From: Nitrospirota bacterium
GTDB taxonomy: Bacteria; Nitrospirota; Nitrospiria; Nitrospirales; UBA8639
Reading direction: 5' to 3'
Assembly: GCA_029881175.1 (NCBI GenBank)
Contig: JAOUNC010000030.1
Span: 1-12,334 of the forward strand
Length of the DNA stretch: 12,334 nt
Below, piece by piece: positions 6,641 through 12,334 of the stretch. Each line of letters starts with the position of its first letter. The first letter of the stretch is position 1. Both the position numbers and the translations under genes were made by a program. Below the pieces are notes generated by a model. The model did not search any database. It saw only the letters and a list, made by a program, of their open reading frames with translations, and was not told the origin of the DNA.

Positions 6641-6711
6641 CCTCAGACTATAGAATACCAGACTTTTTTGAAAAAGCCAGTCGTTCATTGGGGGATCGGC
6701 ACGCTCCCTAA
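6613..6711 (+). CDS. Possible 32-residue small protein between desaturase and ahcY
   Basis: ATG at 6613 follows AGGAGGT at 3-nt spacing, shorter than ideal. The ORF begins MNEIKESSSSSDYRIPDFFE and ends with TAA at 6709-6711, inside the left arm of the hairpin at 6700-6743. It is hydrophilic with a serine run, and I recognise no family. It lies on the opposite strand to both neighbours and converges on ahcY. Support is the perfect Shine-Dalgarno, a -10-like GATAAT upstream and a stem-loop at its end. Against it are its length, the tight spacing and the low-complexity sequence. Confidence 0.3.
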   Translation: MNEIKESSSSSDYRIPDFFEKASRSLGDRHAP

Positions 6712-6743
6712 CCTATTTCTTGTATGCGAATGTAGGGAGCGTG
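6700..6743. terminator. Strong hairpin at the 3' end of ahcY
   Basis: CACGCTCCCTA (6700-6710) and TAGGGAGCGTG (6733-6743) form a perfect 11-bp stem with a 22-nt loop, starting 22 nt past the ahcY stop. On the minus strand no T-tract follows directly; TTTTT appears only about 20 nt later. On the plus strand TCTCTTT follows. It may stabilise the ahcY mRNA 3' end or act as a weak bidirectional terminator. Confidence 0.5.
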
Positions 6744-6764
6744 TCTCTTTAAGGGTAGCGCGGA

Positions 6765-8150
6765 TTAATACTTGTAGGTGTCTTCTTTGAAGGGGCCATC
6801 TATGGATACGTGAATATAATCAGCTTGGGTTTGGGTCAGCTTAGTTAAAACTCCACCAAATCCACGGACCATATGGGCTGCCACTTCTTCATCCAAAATC
6901 TTGGGAAGAACTTGAACGGTCGGAGTTTCGCGCTCCACATGATCAGCATACTTTCGTTCATACAGGTAAATTTGGGCCAAAACCTGATTGGAAAACGAGC
7001 CATCCATAATGCGGGAAGGGTGCCCCGTGGCATTGCCAAGATTTACCAGCCGTCCCTCGGATAATAAAATTAAATGATCTTTGGTGGCCTTATTCCGGTA
7101 TATTGTGTGAACTTGGGGTTTCACTTCCTCCCACTCCCAGTTTTTCCGCATGTACTGCGTGTCAATTTCATTGTCGAAGTGTCCAATATTGCAAACGACG
7201 GCGCCGCATTTTAACGCCCGTAACATGGCAGAATCGCAAACATTCAGGTTGCCAGTTGTAGTGACGAGCAAATCGGTTTGACTCAACAGTAATTGGTTCG
7301 TGTCTTCGAGCTTGCCGGTATTAATTCCGTCTTTGTAGGGTGAAACGACTTCAAATCCATCCATGCAGGCCTGCATGGCACAAATTGGATCAATTTCGGA
7401 AATTTTAACAATCATACCTTCTTGGCGGAGGGATTGGGCCGATCCTTTCCCCACATCACCGTAGCCAATGACCAAGGCTTTTTTCCCGGCCAGCAAATGA
7501 TCTGTTCCACGCTTAATGGCATCATTCAAGCTGTGGCGGCATCCATATTTATTGTCGTTTTTAGACTTGGTGACCGAGTCATTTACGTTAATGGCCGGAA
7601 CTTTCAAGGTGCCATTTTTCAGCATTTCCTGTAATCGGTGAACGCCTGTCGTTGTTTCTTCGGTAATGCCGTGAATATGATCCAACATGGCTGGATACTT
7701 ATCATGAAGCATCATGGTCAGGTCACCTCCATCATCCAAGACCATGTTGGCATCCCAGGGCTTACCATTTTTTAAAATGGTCTGTTCAAGGCACCATTCA
7801 TATTCTTCAGCGGTCTCCCCCTTCCAAGCAAAGACGGGAATCCCTTTGGCGGCAATGGCCGCAGCCGCGTGATCCTGTGTTGAAAAGATATTACAGGAAG
7901 ACCAGCGCACTTCGGCGCCCAATTCAATTAGGGTTTCAATTAATACGCCGGTTTGAATAGTCATATGAATACAGCCCAAAATTTTGGCGCCCTTCAGCGG
8001 TTGTGAACTACGAAATTTATCTCGGAGAGCCATCAACGCAGGCATTTCTGTTTCGGCAATTTGCAGTTCTTTACGCCCCCAGGCCGCTAAATTGATATCC
8101 GCAACTTTATAATCTTGCGTAGTGGCTTCCAATGTGCTTGCAGTGCTCAT
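6765..8150 (-). CDS. ahcY: Adenosylhomocysteinase (S-adenosyl-L-homocysteine hydrolase)
   Basis: NAD-dependent enzyme that reversibly splits S-adenosylhomocysteine into adenosine and homocysteine, relieving product inhibition of methyltransferases. Motifs: HMTIQT at 62-67, DDGGDLT at 139-145, [20 protein letters not shown] at 188-207 with the catalytic Lys/Asp pair, Rossmann loop GYGDVGKG at 229-236, [11 protein letters not shown] at 320-330, [19 protein letters not shown] at 371-389, and a C-terminal [10 protein letters not shown]. The C-terminal lysine and tyrosine match residues that complete the neighbouring subunit's NAD site. Length 461 is normal for the bacterial type with the internal insert. 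The wording is close to Pseudomonas-type enzymes as I recall them. AGGGGAG lies 8 nt before the ATG. It follows metK by 117 bp on the same strand, so both halves of the SAM cycle are adjacent. Confidence 0.98.
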   Translation of the reverse strand: MSTASTLEATTQDYKVADINLAAWGRKELQIAETEMPALMALRDKFRSSQPLKGAKILGCIHMTIQTGVLIETLIELGAEVRWSSCNIFSTQDHAAAAIAAKGIPVFAWKGETAEEYEWCLEQTILKNGKPWDANMVLDDGGDLTMMLHDKYPAMLDHIHGITEETTTGVHRLQEMLKNGTLKVPAINVNDSVTKSKNDNKYGCRHSLNDAIKRGTDHLLAGKKALVIGYGDVGKGSAQSLRQEGMIVKISEIDPICAMQACMDGFEVVSPYKDGINTGKLEDTNQLLLSQTDLLVTTTGNLNVCDSAMLRALKCGAVVCNIGHFDNEIDTQYMRKNWEWEEVKPQVHTIYRNKATKDHLILLSEGRLVNLGNATGHPSRIMDGSFSNQVLAQIYLYERKYADHVERETPTVQVLPKILDEEVAAHMVRGFGGVLTKLTQTQADYIHVSIDGPFKEDTYKY

Positions 8151-8211
8151 AATGTTCGCTCCCCTTGTTTGTCTATATAACTAATACATTCGCAAAATAC
8201 ACTGATAGATT

Positions 8212-8239
8212 AGGGGGAAGCAGCCTGTCTTCACCCCCT
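8212..8239. repeat. Hairpin in the metK-ahcY spacer
   Basis: AGGGGGAAG (8212-8220) pairs with CTTC-a-CCCCCT (8229-8239): a 10-bp stem with one bulged base and an 8-nt loop, about 30 nt past the metK stop. No T-run follows on either strand, so it is a poor intrinsic terminator. It may be an attenuator or processing site that sets the metK to ahcY ratio. It does not match the SAH riboswitch core as I know it. Confidence 0.45.
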
Positions 8240-8267
8240 GTTGTTTTCGAAACTGTTCGTTGAAAAA

Positions 8268-9419
8268 TTATAACCCGGCTTCCCGTCGGAGCACGGCAGC
8301 TTTATCCGTCTTTTCCCAAGTAAAACCTGGTTCGTTTCGGCCAAAATGCCCATAAGCTGCTGTTTGCTTGTAGATGGGTCGACGTAATTTGAGGTGATCG
8401 ATTATACCTTTTGGCGTCAAAGGGAAATGCTTGCGCACTAATTTTTCAATGCGCTCCACGTTGGTTTTCTCAGTTCCTTTCGGGTCAACCAAGACCGAAA
8501 CGGGCTCGGCAACCCCAATAGCATAGGCTAATTGCACTTCGCATTTTTCAGCCAACTGAGCAGCAATAATATTTTTGGCAATGTATCGAGCCATATAGGA
8601 AGCCGATCGATCAACTTTGCTAGGGTCTTTTCCCGAAAAGGCCCCTCCACCATGGCTGCCGACGCCGCCATAGGTATCAACAATGATTTTTCGACCGGTT
8701 AAGCCCGTGTCACCCATTGGTCCTCCTGTCACAAATCGTCCAGTTGGGTTGATATGGAAAGTGACGGCTTTGGGATTAAAGAGTTTCTTGGGCATGACGG
8801 GAATAATGACCTTTTCCATGATATCTTTTTGGATTTTCTGGGATGTCACCGTATCACTATGTTGGCTGGAGACCACGATGGTATCGATTCGAATGGGCTT
8901 GCCATTTTTGTATTCAATCGTAACTTGGGCCTTCCCGTCTGGACGAACCCAAGGCAAAATGTTCTTTTTGCGCACTTCAGCTAATCGTCGTGTCAGTCGG
9001 TGGGCGAGGACAATCGTCATCGGCATGAGCTCTGCTGTTTCATTGGACGCATAGCCAAACATCAGACCTTGGTCTCCCGCTCCTCCAGTATCCACACCCA
9101 TGGCGATATCGCCAGATTGCGAGTCAATGGAAGTGAGCACGGAGCAGGTACGATGGTCGAAGCCCCACGTCGCATCTGAATATCCAACGCCCTTGATCGT
9201 TTCTCGAATAATATCAGGAATTTCAACATAGGCTTTGGTGGAAATTTCTCCAGCAACAAAGGCCAGTCCAGTGGTAATCAGCGTTTCACATGCTACTCGA
9301 CAGTTCTTGTCTTTGGCCATGATCGCATCCAGGATGCTATCTGAAATTTGGTCGGCAATTTTATCTGGATGTCCTTCTGTTACCGATTCCGATGTAAACA
9401 GATAACTGGTTTGTCTCAT
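8268..9419 (-). CDS. metK: S-adenosylmethionine synthetase
   Basis: Makes S-adenosylmethionine from methionine and ATP, releasing phosphate and diphosphate; cytoplasmic homotetramer needing Mg and K ions. Motifs: [20 protein letters not shown] at 11-30 with the catalytic histidine of [17 protein letters not shown] at 113-124 (the family hexapeptide signature), [20 protein letters not shown] at 221-240, and the P-loop-like [16 protein letters not shown] at 257-272. Length 383 is standard and the frame is clean. AGGGGG sits 5 nt before the ATG, supporting this start. It is the first gene of a metK-ahcY pair and is preceded by a structured leader. The nearest plus-strand gene is 652 bp away on the other side of the divergent region. 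Confidence 0.98.
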   Translation of the reverse strand: MRQTSYLFTSESVTEGHPDKIADQISDSILDAIMAKDKNCRVACETLITTGLAFVAGEISTKAYVEIPDIIRETIKGVGYSDATWGFDHRTCSVLTSIDSQSGDIAMGVDTGGAGDQGLMFGYASNETAELMPMTIVLAHRLTRRLAEVRKKNILPWVRPDGKAQVTIEYKNGKPIRIDTIVVSSQHSDTVTSQKIQKDIMEKVIIPVMPKKLFNPKAVTFHINPTGRFVTGGPMGDTGLTGRKIIVDTYGGVGSHGGGAFSGKDPSKVDRSASYMARYIAKNIIAAQLAEKCEVQLAYAIGVAEPVSVLVDPKGTEKTNVERIEKLVRKHFPLTPKGIIDHLKLRRPIYKQTAAYGHFGRNEPGFTWEKTDKAAVLRREAGL

Positions 9420-9531
9420 TGAATCCCCCTACCAATTGATTGAGCCTCATGCCCCTCTCGGGCCATGACCTTTAGTGAATAATGCAAAAACTCCCATCAT
9501 ATGATAACGATGGGTTTGTGCGCAATTTATA
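9420..9531 (-). promoter_or_regulatory. metK leader with two hairpins, possible SAM-responsive element
   Basis: On the minus strand TATAAA (9531-9526, 5/6 to TATAAT; no good -35) predicts a leader of about 100 nt. It holds two stem-loops. The first is CCCATC/GATGGG (9514-9493), followed by AGTTTTTG, which resembles a short intrinsic terminator. The second is CATGGCCCGAGAGGGGCATG (9467-9448), with a G-G mismatch and a GAGA tetraloop of GNRA type. A terminator-like hairpin in a metK leader suggests attenuation by S-adenosylmethionine, but I could not match any known SAM riboswitch core (SAM-I, SAM-II or SAM/SAH). Confidence 0.35.
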
Positions 9532-9561
9532 ACCAAAACATGTTATGGAATGACTGATTGT

Positions 9562-9594
9562 CCTGAGAAGTTGGAGAGACGGTGGATCTCTCAG
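9562..9594. repeat. Nested inverted repeats CTGAGA/TCTCAG and GAGAGA/TCTCTC
   Basis: CTGAGA (9562-9567) pairs with TCTCAG (9589-9594). Alternatively GAGAGA (9574-9579) pairs with TCTCTC (9587-9592). The two pairings share bases and cannot form together, giving a possible two-state structure. It lies upstream of the predicted metK promoter, so it would be a DNA site or part of another transcript. Confidence 0.3.
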
Positions 9595-9635
9595 AAACAA
9601 ATTAGAAAAACTTTAGTGGGCCAAAGTAAAGAACC

Positions 9636-9651
9636 CCCCAGCAAGCTGGGG
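9636..9651. repeat. GC-rich palindrome CCCCAGCAAGCTGGGG
   Basis: Seven-base arms around AA, folding as a 6-bp stem with a CAAG loop, in an otherwise AT-rich spacer. No T-tract adjoins it. Short GC-rich palindromes of this form are often dispersed intergenic repeats or remnants of terminators; which applies here cannot be told from one copy. Confidence 0.45.
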
Positions 9652-9785
9652 CGTATCCAGAAGCAATTTTTTATGAATGCAATAGTTGGAGTGTGAGGGT
9701 GTAATTTTCATGGAAAGCTTTCTCAATATTATTCCCAAAGTAGGATAGCCTATATGATTTCGACGTTACGCTGCAAATTAAGACT

Positions 9786-9836
9786 AAATACCTATTCTGT
9801 AAATAGATCATTTCAACTAGGTATTTTAACCAGTTC
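9786..9836. repeat. Nine-bp inverted repeat AAATACCTA/TAGGTATTT
   Basis: AAATACCTA (9786-9794) and TAGGTATTT (9828-9836) are perfect complements separated by 33 bp, about 235 bp before the Usp fusion start. The arms could be two half-sites for a looping dimeric regulator. On the plus strand the second arm ends in TTTT, so a weak hairpin terminator is another reading. Confidence 0.35.
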
Positions 9837-9931
9837 CATGCTGTGTATCATGAAAAAATCGCGAACGAAAACAGTTGAAAAATAAATAATTTTACTCTTA
9901 GATCTTGGAATATTTGGCTGATGTCTTTAGC

Positions 9932-9961
9932 TTGCATAAGAGAAATTCGAGGTGGTATCAT
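9932..9961 (+). promoter_or_regulatory. Possible promoter of the Usp fusion gene
   Basis: TATCAT (9956-9961, 5/6 to TATAAT) lies 18 bp after a partial -35, TTGCAT (9932-9937). The implied start near 9968 leaves a leader of about 104 nt before the ATG at 10072. Other weak -10-like sequences exist nearby, so this is only the best candidate. Confidence 0.28.
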
Positions 9962-10071
9962 TCCCTCTTGCTTTACTAAGAAATATTATGCAAATGGGCG
10001 AATTCTAGGGCGGGCAAGGCTAGTGGCTGGCTATCGTTTTTTCGTGGGAATTCCGTTAAGGAGGCTTGTGA

Positions 10072-12168
10072 ATGTATAAGACTATATATGTCCCAGTTGA
10101 TAATTCAGACCATTCAAATATGGCCGTTGAACTGGGTGTGCAGTTTGCCAAGGTGTTCGGGTCGAAAATGGTGGGGAGCCATGTGTATGCGGCCAAAATG
10201 CATGATAAGCGGTTTAAGCAAATGGAAGCTGGGCTTCCTGAAGAATATCATGACGAGAAGGAGTTGGATCGACAACGGCAAATCCATGATTCGCTTATTA
10301 CTCGAGGACTCCAAATCATTACCGATTCATACTTGGACTATGTTGATGAGAAATGCACTGAAGCCAATATTCCTCTTGAGCGGCGGTCTCTGGAGGGTCG
10401 AAATTGGAAAGCTCTTGCAGAAGATATCACTAAAAATGGTTATGATTTGACGATTATGGGAGCTTTGGGTGTGGGTGCAGTTAAGGACTCTCTTATTGGT
10501 AGTAATACGGAGCGTGTTATTCGACGTGTACGTAATTCTGATATGTTCATTGTTAAAGATACCAAGCCCATGAACGGTGGCAAAATTGTCGTGGCAGTTG
10601 ATGGTAGTCATTATTCTTTTGGGGGGCTCAAAACGGCTTTAGCCCTTGGGAAGGCCTTTAATAAGCCGGTCGAAGCGATTTCTGCTTTTGACCCCTATTT
10701 CCATTATGCCGCGTTTCATAGCATTTCCGGTGTTCTAAATGAAGAGGCAGGAAAGGTTTTCAGATTTAAAGAACAAGAAAAGTTGCATGAAGAAGTGATT
10801 GATAGTGGGCTGGCAAAAATCTATCAATCGCACTTGGATGTTTCTCGTGATGTTGCACAGGACGAAGGGGCTGACATTAAAACCACCCTGCTGGATGGCA
10901 AGGCTTTTGAGAAGGTCATACAATATGTTCGAAAAGAGCAACCGTGGCTTCTTATTGTTGGCCGCATTGGTGTCCATAGTGATGACGATATGGACATCGG
11001 CAGCAATACGGAAAATCTCTTGCGTTCCGCACCCTGTAACGTTTTGATCTCAAACAGAAAATTTGTGCCTCCTATAGATACTCAGGCGGAATACACGATT
11101 GCCTGGACGGAAGAAGCCTTGCGTCGGATGGAGAAAATCCCCGTTTTTGCTCGAGGTGTCGCGAAAACAGCTATTCATCGCTATGCCATTGAAAAGGGGC
11201 ATACCATTATTAGCAACTCCGTCATTGATGATGCAGTGGGCGATATCCTCCCAAAGGGGGCCATGGATGCGATGAAAAATCTTGGTGGGACTTTGGATGC
11301 TGCAGGTGTTGATCGGAATGCTATGCAAGCTGACAATCAAGTAGCGCAAGACTTAATGGGATCGACCATGAGCGGTATGATGTCTCAAGTGGTAGAAGAA
11401 AAACCCGCTGCTGCCAATCCATTGAGTGCTGGAAATCAAAACTATTTGGATCGGATGTCTCGTGATTATTATGTGTGTGGCGGGTGCGGGTATATTGGAA
11501 AAGGCACTCATCCTGTCCTCTGTCCAGTTTGTGGACTGGATGGGGCACAATTTAAACAAGTGGATAAATCAATTTTTGAAGCAGCAGCTCAAGCCGAGGG
11601 TGGCCTGGAAACTGAAGTGGCATACGACGATATCCCTATGCAATGGACCAAAGATTCACGAGAAGCTATTCGTGCGGTTCCTGCGGGATTTCAGCGGCGG
11701 CGTGCGAAAGCAAAAATTGAAAAGACCGCTAGAAAATTAGGAATGACGACCATCACATTGGAGTATGCAGGTCCGATGATTCAAGAGGCTGCAGCAGAAG
11801 ACTATACTCCAATTTTTGCCAATAAAACCGCTGGGGAGGCCTCAACTATGGGTTCTGATTCCAAGAACGATCAAACTCCTGAGGCCAATGGGTCTGATCC
11901 CTTTACGTGGGAGCCTGATGCCCTTCAACGAGTGGAACGGGCTCCGGCGGGTTTTATGCGAGACTGCACCAAGGCATTGATCATTAAGCATGCGGAAAAA
12001 ATAGGCACTACGATTATCACCCTTGAGGTGGCTAACCAGGGTATTGAGCAAGCCAAGGAAACCATGGAAGAAGCCATGAAATCGGGGAACGTCAAAGACA
12101 TTGTCGCCAAGTTGACCGGAACAGGGGCTGCTTCTGAAGCCCAACCCGGAGCCGGGCACAATGGGTAA
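10072..12168 (+). CDS. Usp-Usp-PCP_red-rubredoxin-PCP_red-PCP_red fusion protein
   Basis: A 698-residue soluble protein with no signal peptide or membrane segment. Residues 3-163 and 169-327 are two universal stress (UspA-type) domains. Each has its early aspartate (D10, D177) and the ATP-binding pattern G-2x-G-9x-G-S: G130, G133, G143-S144 and G297, G300, G310-S311. Residues 344-395 (WTEEALRRMEKIPVFARG...) match PCP_red, the small domain found at the C-terminus of light-independent protochlorophyllide reductase subunit B. After a flexible linker, C469-x2-C472 and C484-x2-C487 form a rubredoxin-like metal knuckle (YVCGGCGY, LCPVCGLDG). Two further PCP_red copies lie at 523-573 (WTKDSREAIRAVPAGFQRRR) and 611-662 (WEPDALQRVERAPAGFMRDC). 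AAGGAGG sits 7 nt before the ATG. The stop overlaps the next gene. The domain mix suggests a nucleotide-responsive redox partner or scaffold; the function is unknown. Confidence 0.92.
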   Translation: MYKTIYVPVDNSDHSNMAVELGVQFAKVFGSKMVGSHVYAAKMHDKRFKQMEAGLPEEYHDEKELDRQRQIHDSLITRGLQIITDSYLDYVDEKCTEANIPLERRSLEGRNWKALAEDITKNGYDLTIMGALGVGAVKDSLIGSNTERVIRRVRNSDMFIVKDTKPMNGGKIVVAVDGSHYSFGGLKTALALGKAFNKPVEAISAFDPYFHYAAFHSISGVLNEEAGKVFRFKEQEKLHEEVIDSGLAKIYQSHLDVSRDVAQDEGADIKTTLLDGKAFEKVIQYVRKEQPWLLIVGRIGVHSDDDMDIGSNTENLLRSAPCNVLISNRKFVPPIDTQAEYTIAWTEEALRRMEKIPVFARGVAKTAIHRYAIEKGHTIISNSVIDDAVGDILPKGAMDAMKNLGGTLDAAGVDRNAMQADNQVAQDLMGSTMSGMMSQVVEEKPAAANPLSAGNQNYLDRMSRDYYVCGGCGYIGKGTHPVLCPVCGLDGAQFKQVDKSIFEAAAQAEGGLETEVAYDDIPMQWTKDSREAIRAVPAGFQRRRAKAKIEKTARKLGMTTITLEYAGPMIQEAAAEDYTPIFANKTAGEASTMGSDSKNDQTPEANGSDPFTWEPDALQRVERAPAGFMRDCTKALIIKHAEKIGTTIITLEVANQGIEQAKETMEEAMKSGNVKDIVAKLTGTGAASEAQPGAGHNG

Positions 12169-12334
12169 ATCTCTTCCGGTTCTCAACTCATTATTTAATA
12201 GCTTGTCGTCGTTAGGTTCGAATGCCGTCTCACGGTTTGAATCTTTGCGCCCTGGTGTCGATATGCCTGGTGATGGACGGACTGTTGATGACTTCAAGCC
12301 GTATCTTGTCGCGCTGAATCTCACCAGTCGCTGT
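12161..12334 (+). CDS. Probable radical SAM protein, N-terminus only (runs off right edge)
   Basis: An open frame of 58 codons starts at ATG 12161, overlapping the stop of the Usp fusion gene by 8 nt, with GGAG 9 nt upstream, so the two genes are probably translationally coupled. It begins MGKSLPVLNSLFNSLSS and ends PYLVALNLTSRC at the window edge. The string (x)NLT.RC is how many radical SAM enzymes enter their CxxxCxxC iron-sulfur motif (usual continuation NLRCxHCY). The last visible codon would then be the first cluster-binding cysteine. The other two cysteines, and any SPASM domain, lie outside, so the assignment rests on one short motif. The first ~45 residues are a helical lead-in without a family I recognise. 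Confidence 0.6.
   Translation, partial: MGKSLPVLNSLFNSLSSLGSNAVSRFESLRPGVDMPGDGRTVDDFKPYLVALNLTSRC

Larger units (their letters stand above)
9532..10071. other. Gene-free divergent region between metK and the Usp fusion gene
   Basis: No convincing gene is seen on either strand. The region is AT-rich, with several short inverted repeats listed separately (9562-9594, 9636-9651, 9786-9836), a 10-bp palindrome GAAAGCTTTC (9713-9722) and promoter-like sequence for the plus-strand gene. Its length is large for two housekeeping-type promoters, so an uncharacterised RNA or multiple regulator sites are possible. Confidence 0.6.

Noticed and set aside
7540..7570. KSKNDN in the AhcY catalytic region, where many homologues have KSKFDN
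   Set aside because: The asparagine form is normal in several bacterial AhcY proteins, including Pseudomonas types as I recall, so it is not a lesion.
8683..9054. 123-codon plus-strand ORF opposite metK
   Set aside because: Antisense shadow of a highly conserved gene; no ribosome-binding site or family features.
9754..9885. 43-codon plus-strand ORF in the divergent spacer with AGGA 8 nt upstream
   Set aside because: Composition looks like random AT-rich translation, no family is recognised, and it overlaps the inverted repeat at 9786-9836; too weak to list as a gene.
11842..12324. 160-codon minus-strand ORF opposite the end of the Usp fusion gene
   Set aside because: It covers two plus-strand frames that show clear domain motifs and a coupled start; the protein has no recognisable feature.
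1..12334. Insertion sequences, CRISPR arrays, tRNA or rRNA genes, prophage or defence genes
   Set aside because: No transposase-like ORF, regularly spaced repeats, tRNA-like cloverleaf or rRNA sequence was recognised on reading both strands.

Overview
The window looks like chromosomal DNA of a Gram-negative bacterium of moderate G+C content. Three things suggest the phylum Nitrospirota (a Nitrospira-like organism): the arg-lys gene order, a metK-ahcY pair, and a universal stress protein fused to protochlorophyllide-reductase-type (PCP_red) domains. The placement is inferred from gene content alone. No mobile element, CRISPR array, rRNA or tRNA was seen.

Left half (1-5430, minus strand): one tightly packed amino-acid biosynthesis operon read right to left: argD, argF, an argG remnant, argH, a small LptM-like lipoprotein gene and lysA, which runs off the left edge. 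Spacings are 4 bp, 5 bp, 0 bp and a 4-bp overlap, then about 194 bp before lysA. The key observation is that argG is broken. It keeps its ATP-binding N-terminus and its C-terminal third, but roughly 200 central codons are gone. The remainder needs two further frameshifts and crosses a nonsense codon. The flanking genes are intact over thousands of bases. As drawn, the cluster makes citrulline (ArgD, ArgF) and can split argininosuccinate (ArgH), but cannot join the two steps unless another argG exists elsewhere. ArgF, ArgH and the argG remnant all carry unusual basic N-terminal tails.

Middle (5431-9531, minus strand): a membrane acyl-lipid/acyl-CoA delta-9-type desaturase gene stands alone. 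A 363-bp gap upstream of it holds a possible 32-codon plus-strand ORF. Next come ahcY and, upstream of it, metK, which together make S-adenosylmethionine and clear S-adenosylhomocysteine. metK has a structured leader of about 100 nt that could be regulatory.

Right (9420-12334): a 652-bp gene-free divergent region rich in small inverted repeats separates metK from a plus-strand gene. That gene encodes a 698-residue protein with two nucleotide-binding Usp domains, a PCP_red domain, a rubredoxin-like four-cysteine knuckle and two more PCP_red domains. Its stop overlaps by 8 nt the start of a second gene, whose visible 58 residues end at what looks like the first cysteine of a radical SAM motif. 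This Usp/PCP_red/rubredoxin fusion coupled to a probable radical SAM enzyme is the best candidate here for an undescribed system.
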